This document shows positions 43,109-53,652 of a stretch of 64,000 nt of DNA, in pieces (the first letter of the stretch is position 1; each line of letters opens with the position of its first letter). Both the position numbers and the translations under genes were made by a program. This DNA comes from Photobacterium iliopiscarium (lineage in GTDB: Bacteria > Pseudomonadota > Gammaproteobacteria > Enterobacterales > Vibrionaceae), in NCBI RefSeq assembly GCF_003026395.1, contig NZ_PYOO01000001.1:248001-312000 (forward strand), read 5' to 3'. A model generated the notes under the pieces. It made no database searches. It was given only the letters and a program-made list of their open reading frames with translations, and was not told the origin of the DNA.

Positions 43109-45070
43109 ATGGATATAGAAAGTATGTCTAATACCGATTCATTTTTAACTAAAGCTATTGAGACAGAGACAGGAAAGTATGTTTCTGGACTATTATTTAA
43201 AAAATTAGATAAATTACTTGAAATTAGAAATAGAGATGTTGAAATCTCTAATGCATTAAGCTCAATTATTATACCTAATGATGCTGAAAAACGAGCTATT
43301 CTGGAAGAAAAGGTTATAGATAGATATCTAAAGTTTAAAACAATTAACTCTGATAATGTAGATGTTCACATTGATGATATTTATCACCCGCTAAAGTTTG
43401 TTTTTTGTGATAATGGACAAAAAAACTTAGTTGATGAATATTTTACACTTGTGAATAGGAAAATAACTTGTGTCATAGGTAAAGCTGGACAAGGAAAAAC
43501 AACAATTATAAGAAAGTTGGTACAAAAGGAGTTAAATGAAGAAAACGGTCGAATCCCACTAATAATAACTCTTCGGGATATAGACTGGGATAAACACAAT
43601 AATGTGTGCGAAATTATAAGTTTAGAGTTTGACAGATTTGGTGTGAGTATTCCAAGTGAAACTATTATTTATCTCTTACAGTTTAATAAACTATTAGTAT
43701 GTTTTGATGGTTTTGATGAAGTAAAAGATGAATATAGAAAGTTAGCACTAAAGGCTATAAATGATTGCTATTCAAAATATGATTGTCAGACAATTGTTAC
43801 AACAAGACCTGGTACTGAAGTAACTTTATCTCTAGATTCATCACGAAATGCTAATCTATTAGATCTAACATTAGATGATGTTTTTAATATAATAGATATA
43901 AATAAAAACATCGACAAGAAATATAAAGAATTATTAAAAGATGCAGCTAAATCAAAAGAAGAAATTGGAAGTATACTTTTAACTCCAATAATTGTGGATA
44001 TTTTCATACTAGTTTATAGTTCATTAGATTCAGAGCCAAAGACATTAGCTGAATTTTATGGTCAATTATTTTCTATCATTATAAATAAACATGATAGATT
44101 TAAGTTTCTAACGCGACAATCTAAATCAGGTTTAACTAATCATGAATTACACAATGTATTCTGCCATGCTTGTTTTCATATGATTGTTTTAAAAGCTCCT
44201 CTTGTTCTTTCAGAAGATTATTTAAGAAAAGTTTTTTCTGAATCATGCGAATCTCTTGGTATCAATGAGCATAATGACTTATCACATATTGATATAGTCG
44301 ATAAAACTAGTTTATTAAAGCGTGATGGTGATTTTTTTTCTTTCATCCATAAAACAATCCTTGAATATCATGCCGCAAGGAAAATATCCGATTTAGACTC
44401 CAGCTTAAAAACTGAATTTTATGAATTAATTATAAATAACTATGATTCATCCTTTGAAAATGTACTCTCTTTTGTTAAAGATATTGATACACCATCATTT
44501 TATAAGTTATTTGTTTCACTTGTACTTAAAAATTCAAAAATAAAAGCATCGTATGATTTTTTTGATGACGATCTTTTATATATTATTTTAGGATATAATA
44601 CTTTTGAATATAAGATTAGCTCAAAAGATATACACTCCAATAAATTTAGAGTTCAAACAATTTCTCTATATGAAAGCAGTTATCTTGAAAAATTAGATAT
44701 GGTTTCAAAAATAATTAATATTCTTGATTATCCACGAAGTAATTTAATAACATCAAAATTAAATAGTATTGTTAATTTATCAAAACGAAGCTTACCAAAG
44801 CTAGTGGCTGAAAATAAGGTTAAGTTCCAGTTGACAAAAGAAAATATTGAAATAACCAAAAAATCAGGGACAACGGTAGAAACAATTTCAATTTATAAAG
44901 TAAAAGTTTTGGATTTGATAGATTATATGATTAACAACAAACAAGGTCATAAAAAAGATTATTTTTCTAAAAATATTAATGCTTTTTTATATAAGTTAAA
45001 TTCAGATGTTAATAACTATCTTCAATCTTCAAAAGCACAATCTAATTTAATTAAATTATTAAAAAAGTGA
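43109..45070 (+). CDS. NACHT-domain NTPase (bacterial NLR-like defence protein)
   Basis: 653 aa. Helical N-terminal effector part (1-95), NACHT ATPase with Walker A GKAGQGKT (124-131) and Walker B LLVCFDGFDEV (195-205), a winged-helix region around 350-420 (ending SFIHKTILEYHAARK, typical of NACHT proteins), and a short helical C-terminus. Very AT-rich, more so than the flanking host genes, a sign of transfer. The bNACHT family includes antiphage proteins. It is alone between leader copy C and trailer copy C, just outside the CAST. An ATG at 43124 is an alternative start. Confidence 0.85.
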   Translation: MDIESMSNTDSFLTKAIETETGKYVSGLLFKKLDKLLEIRNRDVEISNALSSIIIPNDAEKRAILEEKVIDRYLKFKTINSDNVDVHIDDIYHPLKFVFCDNGQKNLVDEYFTLVNRKITCVIGKAGQGKTTIIRKLVQKELNEENGRIPLIITLRDIDWDKHNNVCEIISLEFDRFGVSIPSETIIYLLQFNKLLVCFDGFDEVKDEYRKLALKAINDCYSKYDCQTIVTTRPGTEVTLSLDSSRNANLLDLTLDDVFNIIDINKNIDKKYKELLKDAAKSKEEIGSILLTPIIVDIFILVYSSLDSEPKTLAEFYGQLFSIIINKHDRFKFLTRQSKSGLTNHELHNVFCHACFHMIVLKAPLVLSEDYLRKVFSESCESLGINEHNDLSHIDIVDKTSLLKRDGDFFSFIHKTILEYHAARKISDLDSSLKTEFYELIINNYDSSFENVLSFVKDIDTPSFYKLFVSLVLKNSKIKASYDFFDDDLLYIILGYNTFEYKISSKDIHSNKFRVQTISLYESSYLEKLDMVSKIINILDYPRSNLITSKLNSIVNLSKRSLPKLVAENKVKFQLTKENIEITKKSGTTVETISIYKVKVLDLIDYMINNKQGHKKDYFSKNINAFLYKLNSDVNNYLQSSKAQSNLIKLLKK

Positions 45071-45230
45071 TATCTACTATTAAGTAGCCTTTTATTCTCA
45101 CAGGTTATTTAATGTTAGTTTGATAATCTCTAACTCGATCTCACCTTGCCTTTCATAGTAGGTGCGTTATTGACAAGTATAATCTATTACATCTTTGCCA
45201 AAATAATCGCCAAGTGACCTGAAAAATAAG

Positions 45231-45510
45231 GATATGTGTCGCGCAGCCGACACCTATCCGAAGTGTTGGATAAGCCCAAGCCACCTTATTATAAATAAAT
45301 ATTGAAAAGATCATGAAGGGTGATGCTAAAAATTCGAATATACCTTTACTTATCCTAATACCTACCTAAATAAAACAAACCTTAAACACGTTTCTATCCA
45401 ATTTTGAGTTAGTCACATGACTAGCTCAAGCCTCCTATATCTGGATTGTGAAACCATAGATGAAATCTTACAGTCTTCAATTCTAATACTATGGCATTTA
45501 TAATATTAAA
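45231..45510 (+). repeat. Trailer repeat copy C with a damaged attC
   Basis: 45231-45290 matches the attC and trailer of 19501-19560 almost exactly, with GTTGGAT as R' core, but the R'' half (TAAC) is replaced by CTGAAAAA. The rest matches 42320-42520, including a GAGTTAGTC / GACTAGCTC hairpin at 45406. 45071-45230 has no gene. Confidence 0.78.
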
Positions 45511-45522
45511 AAATAACCATAA

Positions 45523-45551
45523 ATAAAGGCCACTTTTATGTGGCCTTTATG
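45523..45551. terminator. Bidirectional terminator
   Basis: ATAAAGGCCAC / GTGGCCTTTAT with a short loop and AT-rich flanks, between the NACHT unit and the convergent tpsA gene. Confidence 0.75.
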
Positions 45552-45664
45552 TTTAAAATAAACTCATCAGCATCATATTTGAATATGACTGAATCAATTA
45601 ATTGTATTAATAACGATCAGTAAAGCCGAATATATTTACTTTTTACTTTTCAAAAAATTTAATA

Positions 45665-48600
45665 TTATTTAATCATAATACCAGCGCTTGCTATTGTTTT
45701 ATTCATATTAACAGACGCTGTTATTGGTGATTCACCTTTGGTAATACCTTTAGTAATCGTATTTAAAACACCACCAACGGTAAATGGAACATCTAAACTC
45801 GCACCATAATTATGGTTATATCCATGCATATCTTTATTGATGACTTTAGAATCACCTATCAATACTCCACCATTATTAGTACTTATTTTTGCTCCCGTAA
45901 GATTAGTGCCACCTTTAACGTTAAGATCCACCCCTTTTTCAGCATGAATTACTGAGTGTTCAGTAACTAGATTATTATTCACAACATCAAAACTGAAACC
46001 AGCATGCCCACTACGGCCTTTTATTTTATCTTCAACCAAAGCACTTTTCACACCATTACCAATGGTACGCGCACCACGATCCCACAATGCGGTTTTTTCC
46101 GGTGCTTTTTCTATTGTTTTTTCTGGTAATGTTACTTTGTCTTGTGCCTTATTAAAACTTACGGTGCCTGCGGTATCTTGTGATTTATCATGGCGACGAG
46201 CAAACGCATTATATTTTTCAGTCACCTGACCTGCACCAGACTCAACGACACTATTTAATTTTTCATTCAATGGTTTAGAGTAATGTGCAGTGCCAGCTTT
46301 AGATAATTTAGTTGTGATACTCGGTAATTTAGTATTAGTGTGCCCAATACCCGTATCAACATTAACACTAACTTTATGCTCGCTATCATTACGACTTTCA
46401 ATATTTAAATTACCACCAATATCGCCATTAATTTTACCGCCATTGAGTACTCCGCCAGCAATACGGGTATCTTTTTGACTTATAATAGTAATATTATCTG
46501 CGTCGATCTTAGCATTCTGGTTGATTTGTTTATCCAGTTTATCAACACCCACGCTTAACCCAGCATTTAAATTATGTGTGTCTGAACCACTATTAGGATC
46601 GACTTTACCTTGACCATCTTTTTTAAATGACTGACCAACAACCGCATTACCATTTATGGCTACATCCCAATTATTCTTATGCTCTGTTGTCTGTGCTGAT
46701 TCAAGAATAATACCGCCTTTATTCGCCGTTAAAGTAATATTTTTACTCTTAACTTGGTTACCCACCCCATGAATAGCATCGTTATCATTCGATCCTGCAT
46801 TGATACTAATTTTATTATTACTGCTTAATTCAGAGCCCTGTTGTTTAGCCAATGTTTCATCTTTAAATGCAAGATTTACAGCACCGCCAATGGAAGCATT
46901 GCTACCTGAGTCCTTTTTAGTCTCGTTACTACCACCACCAAGATTCAATTTACCTGAAATATTGTTCTCTTTATTGGTGTATGTAGATTCAGCAGCGCCA
47001 ACATTTACTTTATTTTTAGCGACAATTGATATGTCATTATTACTGTTTACTTTTGTACCTTGGAAATTAATATCATTTCCGGACACAACGTCCAGATTAC
47101 CACCAGAAGAGATTAAACCTGTAATGGCATTTTTAGTTTCTGACGATGTTTTTTCGATACCGCCACCAAGTCCTAACCCCATCGTTTTACCATTAGGATT
47201 TGTACCTATTGATCCAGATGCATTGGCACTTGTTTTATCAGACGATGAAGAGTTGGTATTATTCGCTTGTTCAAATTTAACATTTCTTCTTGCTGTTATC
47301 TGCGTTGAACCATTTTCAGATGTGATATTTACACCTTGATAAATAGCGTCTTTAGTGACATTAATATCAATATTTTTTTTAGCTACAATAGAGCCCGTTA
47401 CCGCCTGAGAATTTTTATTCTCGAATGAAGAATTTCCGCCCTCACCCTGAACATTAATCGTTAAATCTTTACCTGTCGTCGTATAAACACGAAGACCACC
47501 AGAACCATGTGTTTCTTTATTCATTTCGTGTTGAGTATTCTCGACCGCTTGATCTATATGCTGATTAGCCGTTAATTTATAATCACCACGATTGGCTTTA
47601 TATTGGGTTCCTTCATCATTCACAGTTTCTTTAGCATTAATATCTAATGAGCCAGCAATAATGTTAGTCACTGATGCCGTTGTTGAATCTTTCCTATTTT
47701 CAGACGTTTGTCCTTTGATACCAACATCTAGACCAAGGTTTGGTGTTCCTGTCTTTCCAATATTATCGATAGCACCACCAATGTCTCCTTTCCCAACACT
47801 TTTAATGGCTTTTTCTGCTGGTCGAGTCACTCCGCTGTAATTAATATTAGTACCAATATCGATTCCACCCGATGACGTCGTTATTTTTGTTTCGTTTTTG
47901 CTAATAGCGGCTAAGTTATCAACATTTTTTGCCGTTGCTTTATATTGATCGTTTACTTGATGTTCAGCACCTTCTTGTGTCAGCTTATCTTTAGCATTAA
48001 CAATCAAACTACCTGCAACATCTGTTTTTGATACCAAGGCATCTTCCTTGGATAATTCACTTTTTTCTTTAGAGAATCCAGCCTCATAGCCTGAGCCTGC
48101 TTTGTCAATTCCTCCGGTATAATACGCACCACCACCGATGGTATCTTTAGTCTTAGTCGTATTTGTTTTATCTTTTTCTGCTAAAAATGAAACATTTTCA
48201 CCACTAATATTGGCATTATCTTTAGTAGTTTTTAGCGTAGAACCGTTGAAATTAACATCACCTTGTGCAGCAACGTCAATACTTCCACCTTCTAATGACG
48301 AACCAACATGTTTCGTCTTATGCGTCTGCTCTGTTTCTGTTGTATGTTCTATACGTAAACCCGCTTTATACTGTTTATCACCGCTCTCTTTAGCATAAGC
48401 ATCAACAGCTAGTTTAGTTTTCGTTTGATCTAACTGTTCTTCTTGCTTTGCGGCTGTAATATTAATAGAGCCTAATGATTCAATACCTAAAGTGCCTGCA
48501 CTTTTGACAAGGCTTCCGACCACATTAATATCTTTTTTACTTAATAATTTTAAATTAGCGTCAGACACTAATTCACTACCATGAACAGTTTGAGTATTAT

Positions 48601-50509
48601 GCGTCGATTTATTTGAGTTTTTAGTAATATTAAACGCAGTACCATTACGACTGTCGACGTTATCAGTAAATGTGCTTATTCCATTATCAATTCGCAAACC
48701 ACCATTTTTAGTTTGAACAAACCCACCGCTTTTACCTGAAACCTTACTTCCAGTAATATTAATGCCGTCATCTGCTGATACTAATAAATGCTCGCCTGAT
48801 AATATTTCAGAGCGGTGACTAATCGTGCTGTTATTACTATTATTTTGATTGTTACCGCCACCGATCCCTCCCCAATAGGTTTTATCATTTTTTGTTGTTT
48901 TATTGTTGGCTGTTTTTTGAATATTAATATCGATTTTTTTCTTCGCATTAATAATCAAATCACGCTTAGACTGAATTTTAGCAGCATTTAATCGTACACT
49001 CTGCTGCGCATTAACCCCTAGCCCGCCATCAGAAATTAATTCAGATGATTTTAAGGTTTCTGCCTCATTGCTATCATGAAAATGTCCAGTAATCAGACTT
49101 GATGTATGATTACGTAAATTTCTATTATGACCATTTTTCTCCTTTTCTATAACACCAGATAAAGTAATATCACGAGCAGAATTAAGTGCTAAAGACTCAC
49201 CTGCTTTTACCTTTGATCCGATAAGTGTGATGTCACCTTGAGTTGAAATTAGATTAGCGGTTTTATTCGCTTCAACAATAGTACTATGCTGTTGTATTTT
49301 TTCTGCTGTCGTTGTAGCGTAATTTGTCTGAGAATAATACCAATTATTATTCGTATTTCTCTTTTTGTTTATAGTTTTATGATTATCGAGTAGTACATCA
49401 CCACCTTTAATTAAAACATCATCACCACGAATTAGCGTTGCTGTAAGATGATTATCTTTAGCCGCAATAATACTAATATTTTTACCAACTAATGCTGTTT
49501 TCTTTAGTTGTTGGCTATCAGTCTGTCCATTAATATCAATGCCACCACGGTAGTTCTGATAGTTCTTCGCACCATAATATTTATTTGTATTACTTGTTAT
49601 TTTGCCCTGTGAACGAATTTTTTGACCTTTCAAATCAATATTATCGCCTTCAATATTTGATGCTGTCAGTAGTAAATTACCTTTAGTATCAACAGAAACA
49701 ATATCTTTACCTTTAAGTTGCCCTTCAAGATTAACGCTGTTACTTGTATCAGTATTAATAATTTGAATACGACCTGCTTGCATACTTCCAAGATAATAAC
49801 TATCTATTGCATGAGGCAGACCTTTTCTCTCCGTAATGGTTAACGTATCACGAGATACATCATTATGACCCGTAATTGCATTAATCTCTTTAGCTTGAAT
49901 TCGTCCATTAACAGAAATACTTGGCGCGATTAAATCTAAAATAGTTGCGGTTGTTAACCCTTCGCCGTTAACCCGTAATTTATTTTGATTATTTGTCTGA
50001 TATTTTTCTAATTTTCCATTTTCAATCACGGGATTACCCACAACTAAAGAGGAGCGATTGGTGTTAATAAAACCACAACCATCACAAGTAATACCATTAG
50101 GGTTAGCTAATACATAATCAGCAGCCATACCGAAAATTTCTTGTTTACCGAGCAATAATGAAGGATTACGAGTTATCACTTCATTTAAAATGATGTTGGC
50201 CGTTTGGCCTTGTAAATTGTGGTTTGCTCCAAGTTTTCCAGCAAGTTGTGATTGACCTGCGATGAGTGAGTTATTAAGTACGGCTCCTGGTTTATTAACG
50301 TTATATTGGTTGTATTGGTTATGTGATAAACCATTTTGATTCGGCTTAACAATATTAACAATTTCAGCACCATTTGATGCCGTAGAGACTTGTGGACCAC
50401 CTGTTCCTGAAATAATCCCGGCAGCATAAGTTGGTATCGAAATCATTGCAAGCGTAATAGCGACTGTCACTTTACTTGATGGCGATAATATGAATTTTTT
50501 CTTTTTCAT
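45665..50509 (-). CDS. Filamentous haemagglutinin-type exoprotein (TpsA)
   Basis: 1614 aa. A signal peptide (about 1-29, ending IPTYAA) is followed by the TPS secretion domain (about 30-270) with VLANPNGITCDGCGFINTNR, the hallmark that TpsB recognises. The rest is long beta-helix repeat (DINAKETVN, INITGSKVSGKSG and similar) of the haemagglutinin-repeat type. It ends MNKTIASAGIMIK without a VENN motif or an obvious toxin domain, so it looks like an adhesin rather than a CdiA toxin. It is 17 bases downstream of tpsB in one operon. Confidence 0.92.
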   Translation of the reverse strand: MKKKKFILSPSSKVTVAITLAMISIPTYAAGIISGTGGPQVSTASNGAEIVNIVKPNQNGLSHNQYNQYNVNKPGAVLNNSLIAGQSQLAGKLGANHNLQGQTANIILNEVITRNPSLLLGKQEIFGMAADYVLANPNGITCDGCGFINTNRSSLVVGNPVIENGKLEKYQTNNQNKLRVNGEGLTTATILDLIAPSISVNGRIQAKEINAITGHNDVSRDTLTITERKGLPHAIDSYYLGSMQAGRIQIINTDTSNSVNLEGQLKGKDIVSVDTKGNLLLTASNIEGDNIDLKGQKIRSQGKITSNTNKYYGAKNYQNYRGGIDINGQTDSQQLKKTALVGKNISIIAAKDNHLTATLIRGDDVLIKGGDVLLDNHKTINKKRNTNNNWYYSQTNYATTTAEKIQQHSTIVEANKTANLISTQGDITLIGSKVKAGESLALNSARDITLSGVIEKEKNGHNRNLRNHTSSLITGHFHDSNEAETLKSSELISDGGLGVNAQQSVRLNAAKIQSKRDLIINAKKKIDINIQKTANNKTTKNDKTYWGGIGGGNNQNNSNNSTISHRSEILSGEHLLVSADDGINITGSKVSGKSGGFVQTKNGGLRIDNGISTFTDNVDSRNGTAFNITKNSNKSTHNTQTVHGSELVSDANLKLLSKKDINVVGSLVKSAGTLGIESLGSINITAAKQEEQLDQTKTKLAVDAYAKESGDKQYKAGLRIEHTTETEQTHKTKHVGSSLEGGSIDVAAQGDVNFNGSTLKTTKDNANISGENVSFLAEKDKTNTTKTKDTIGGGAYYTGGIDKAGSGYEAGFSKEKSELSKEDALVSKTDVAGSLIVNAKDKLTQEGAEHQVNDQYKATAKNVDNLAAISKNETKITTSSGGIDIGTNINYSGVTRPAEKAIKSVGKGDIGGAIDNIGKTGTPNLGLDVGIKGQTSENRKDSTTASVTNIIAGSLDINAKETVNDEGTQYKANRGDYKLTANQHIDQAVENTQHEMNKETHGSGGLRVYTTTGKDLTINVQGEGGNSSFENKNSQAVTGSIVAKKNIDINVTKDAIYQGVNITSENGSTQITARRNVKFEQANNTNSSSSDKTSANASGSIGTNPNGKTMGLGLGGGIEKTSSETKNAITGLISSGGNLDVVSGNDINFQGTKVNSNNDISIVAKNKVNVGAAESTYTNKENNISGKLNLGGGSNETKKDSGSNASIGGAVNLAFKDETLAKQQGSELSSNNKISINAGSNDNDAIHGVGNQVKSKNITLTANKGGIILESAQTTEHKNNWDVAINGNAVVGQSFKKDGQGKVDPNSGSDTHNLNAGLSVGVDKLDKQINQNAKIDADNITIISQKDTRIAGGVLNGGKINGDIGGNLNIESRNDSEHKVSVNVDTGIGHTNTKLPSITTKLSKAGTAHYSKPLNEKLNSVVESGAGQVTEKYNAFARRHDKSQDTAGTVSFNKAQDKVTLPEKTIEKAPEKTALWDRGARTIGNGVKSALVEDKIKGRSGHAGFSFDVVNNNLVTEHSVIHAEKGVDLNVKGGTNLTGAKISTNNGGVLIGDSKVINKDMHGYNHNYGASLDVPFTVGGVLNTITKGITKGESPITASVNMNKTIASAGIMIK

Positions 50510-50526
50510 TCTTATTTTCCTATTTC

Positions 50527-52206
50527 TTATATTTTATAAGTAACATTAAATAATGCCGTGATTGGTTCATTTTTAGAAACTAATCCCGACACAACTTTTC
50601 CATGACTGATATCCATATCAAACATAATTTTTTTATAATTAAGTGAAATTCCAGTACTCATACCAATAACTGTTGAGTTACCTTGACTTTCACCATGTGG
50701 ATATACTTGTCCAACATCAATACCTAATCGTGGTTGAATTACGGCACTATTTATAAAATAATAATGAGATAATGTATTTCGTAAATACCATCCGTTATCG
50801 CCAGAAATACTCGTATTGCTAAAACCACGTACAGCAGATCGATCGGTTAAACTTAACCACTCAATACCTGGTAGTACATTAGGACTATATTGTGCAAATA
50901 ATTGATTATTTGATTGGTAAATAGAATCAAATACACTAAAGCTGTAACTATAATTAAATGATAACTTTAGCTTACTAAATTCATTATCAATGATATTTCT
51001 TTTATCATCGAAGCCAAATATTGATAATCCTCTTTCTATACTTAAATTAGAACTTAAAACACTAGTAGAAAAAATATGAGAATGATTTAAACTTAGCTCA
51101 AGAACAGTCAATTCAGGACTACTAACAAAAAGCAAAGAGTCTAATAAAAAGTTCTTTACTTGTTTATTCGCTAATTGCCCGCTAATGGTTAATAAATCAT
51201 TTTGATCTCTATAGTATAAATAATCACTTTTAATTCCATATTGTTGTGTTTCTCCACTAAGTGTAATAATTGTATTTTGAAGCGGTTGCTTTATTAGATA
51301 TTCTGAATAACTATAAAAACTACTGAATGTAAAATCCCCATAAGGTAATGAATAAAATAAGTTATACGCTCTACTATATTTATATGAATATGGCTCTAAC
51401 GTTGTACTTGCATTCAAACTTATAAAATCCGATATACCTAATGGACTATCAACAGAGAATGTTGCTCTGCTCAACCATTTCCCTGTGTTTTCTTGTCCAT
51501 AATTATCTATACTAGCAATTGCTGACCATGGCGAACTATACTTATTATTAAGAATAATAATTGATCCACCTTTATACTTTCCTGGTAATATATCTAATGT
51601 AACTTGATTTGATTGAAGACGATTAGCCTGATCTAAACCTTGGTCTAGGTCCTGTAATCTCAATGGTTTATTTACAAAACCAGGAAAGATAAAATAAGGA
51701 TTAACCTTATGATCACTTCCTTTTATTCCTTCAATAAAACCCTCAATAACCTGAACCCCAAGTTCACCTTGATCATTAGGCTGAATAAATTCAATACGAG
51801 AAGTAATATAGCCTTTATTAATATAGATCTGTGTTAGTTCACGAGCTAATGTATTTAAGTCTTTAGTTGTAATGCATTGAGTAGGTAAGGCTGTTATTCT
51901 ATCTAAATCATCATTATCAAGTAAGGTGATTCCTTGTAAAAAAACATTACTTATTTCTAAACACATACTAGAATCAGGTAATATATTTTCAGCTATTAGT
52001 TTTTTTTCTTCCTTATTTTTGATTAAACGTTCCGTTTGCCCCTTATCAGATAATTGTTCAATCTCACGATTATTATTTTGCAAAGCTCTTCGAGATTCTG
52101 ATATAGGTGAAAATAATTGATTTCCTAACAAATCATTCGAAAAAACAGGAATACTATTAAATCCTACGAATAAGATTAGTATTTTTTTTATCATATATAA
52201 ATTCAT
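50527..52206 (-). CDS. TpsB outer-membrane transporter (ShlB/FhaC family)
   Basis: 559 aa. Signal peptide at the start (ILILFVGFNSIPVFS; the ATG at 52194 is an alternative start), an early helix and linker, POTRA domains (about 75-220, e.g. VFLQGITLLDNDDLDRI and YINKGYITSRIEF), then a 16-strand barrel with the conserved RGF-type motif VRGFSNTSISGDNGWYLRN near 460. It exports the adjacent TpsA. AT-rich region 52207-52535 upstream should contain the operon promoter; no clear box was found. Confidence 0.92.
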   Translation of the reverse strand: MNLYMIKKILILFVGFNSIPVFSNDLLGNQLFSPISESRRALQNNNREIEQLSDKGQTERLIKNKEEKKLIAENILPDSSMCLEISNVFLQGITLLDNDDLDRITALPTQCITTKDLNTLARELTQIYINKGYITSRIEFIQPNDQGELGVQVIEGFIEGIKGSDHKVNPYFIFPGFVNKPLRLQDLDQGLDQANRLQSNQVTLDILPGKYKGGSIIILNNKYSSPWSAIASIDNYGQENTGKWLSRATFSVDSPLGISDFISLNASTTLEPYSYKYSRAYNLFYSLPYGDFTFSSFYSYSEYLIKQPLQNTIITLSGETQQYGIKSDYLYYRDQNDLLTISGQLANKQVKNFLLDSLLFVSSPELTVLELSLNHSHIFSTSVLSSNLSIERGLSIFGFDDKRNIIDNEFSKLKLSFNYSYSFSVFDSIYQSNNQLFAQYSPNVLPGIEWLSLTDRSAVRGFSNTSISGDNGWYLRNTLSHYYFINSAVIQPRLGIDVGQVYPHGESQGNSTVIGMSTGISLNYKKIMFDMDISHGKVVSGLVSKNEPITALFNVTYKI

Positions 52207-52535
52207 TTTTAATAGAAGAATAATGTTTATTTGCTATTTTTTATACATCCTCACAACCAATCATACTTAATTGGAATTTATTCTCTATGATTAACATTAT
52301 ATGGTCAACATGTTTATTGATATTAATTGTCATTCAGATGTAAATTGTATCAACACGTGAATTATTCACACTTAACAACTACTTTAATTAATAAAAGCAG
52401 TTTTAAACACTTAACAATTGAATGCAAACAGCATAAAAATACTTTTAGTTGCGTTTATTCAGAATGTTATTCATCATAACGATAAATAACATTAATTGAT
52501 AAGTCGTTATTGCTCATTTTTATTGAAAATATAAA

Positions 52536-52563
52536 ATAGCCAATATTTATAAATATTGGCTAT
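52536..52563 (-). terminator. Terminator of the 52613-53170 gene
   Basis: Perfect palindrome ATAGCCAATATTTA and its complement, followed on the minus strand by TTTATATTTT. Confidence 0.75.
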
Positions 52564-52612
52564 GGGGAAATAAAGAAGAAAAATAGTCTTTAAAATGACA
52601 ATGGCAATTCAA

Positions 52613-53170
52613 TTATTGCTGTAGTACTAATTGATTATTCTTTAATTGATATATTTGTGATTTCGCGACGTCAGCAGGTAGAGCATAAGGTGTATTTTCA
52701 CCATGCGTTTTATAATCAATTTTAATCATTAGCGGATTATTGTTAACAATGGCAATTTTTTCTATATTAATTCGATCGCCAATAAACACATTGGTCAGAT
52801 TTTCAAGTTTTTTATTGTGCTGTTCAAATACGGATAAATAGTAAAATGTACCACTACCCGAATTAGTGGTTACAAAAGATGTCGCAATATACTTACCTTG
52901 TTGAACAGCCTGATTAATATCAAGGTAAATTGTTGTATTATCAGCGCCATCAGGTGTTTGATACTCCCCCATAAGGTATGGGTGCTGCTGCAATTGCTTT
53001 ATGGATGTTAAATGAATACTCGCCGTTGTATCGGGTACTTTGATTTGCCATTGCTGAGGCTGGGTTGCAAGTTCTTTTAATGTTATAGGCGGTTCTGTAC
53101 GTGTTACCGTGTAAAAAACACCGGTTCCGAGTATGATCACAACGACCAATATTATCCATTTTTTCATCAT
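52613..53170 (-). CDS. Membrane-anchored periplasmic protein, unknown
   Basis: 185 aa. One N-terminal membrane segment (IILVVVIILGTGVFYTV) and a beta-rich periplasmic part with many Gln and Thr residues. No Cys for lipidation. I do not recognise the family. It lies just downstream of the YeeE pair, with 44 bases between, and could be in the same transcript. Confidence 0.6.
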   Translation of the reverse strand: MMKKWIILVVVIILGTGVFYTVTRTEPPITLKELATQPQQWQIKVPDTTASIHLTSIKQLQQHPYLMGEYQTPDGADNTTIYLDINQAVQQGKYIATSFVTTNSGSGTFYYLSVFEQHNKKLENLTNVFIGDRINIEKIAIVNNNPLMIKIDYKTHGENTPYALPADVAKSQIYQLKNNQLVLQQ

Positions 53171-53214
53171 CTTCCTCTTATATTATTAAACTAAAAAGCC
53201 AAATCGCTGATTCA

Positions 53215-53652
53215 TTAAGATCTTGATGCTAAATATTTATTGGCAATAACCATACCTAAAATCATAGCAGCAACAAAAGCAAAGACTGCATAATTACCAC
53301 CGCCTAAATTAGTAATTGCAGGGCCGGGACAAAAACCAGCCAGTCCCCAACCAATACCAAAAACAATGGCGCCAACCGTTAATTTAGCATCAATCTTATT
53401 ACTATTTTTAGGCGCTATTGCATCGCCATTGATGGCTGTTTTACGTTTTTTTATAAGCAGATGATAACAAGGTGCAAACACAACCAGAGCCCCTATCATC
53501 ACAAAGGCAAGGCTTGGATCCCATTGACCAAAAATGTCTAAAAAAGCGATAACTTTATGCGGATTAACCATTTCTGAAATAATCATTCCAGAACCAAATA
53601 TAATCCCAGCAATAGCACCAACAACAATACGGTTTATCTTTAAGCTGCTCAT
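53215..53652 (-). CDS. YeeE/YedE-type sulfur transporter subunit (DUF6691)
   Basis: 145 aa with four membrane segments. GIGWGLAGFCPGPAITNLGG carries the Cys found in the conduit of YeeE/YedE thiosulfate/sulfide transporters. Split two-gene transporters of this kind (PmpA/PmpB) sit next to BigR-like regulators and import or export sulfur species. Its ATG overlaps the stop of the partner gene. Confidence 0.88.
   Translation of the reverse strand: MSSLKINRIVVGAIAGIIFGSGMIISEMVNPHKVIAFLDIFGQWDPSLAFVMIGALVVFAPCYHLLIKKRKTAINGDAIAPKNSNKIDAKLTVGAIVFGIGWGLAGFCPGPAITNLGGGNYAVFAFVAAMILGMVIANKYLASRS

Noticed and set aside
45665-50509. TpsA as a CdiA contact-dependent toxin with immunity gene
   Set aside because: No VENN-type motif, no toxin-like C-terminus, and no small immunity gene follows.
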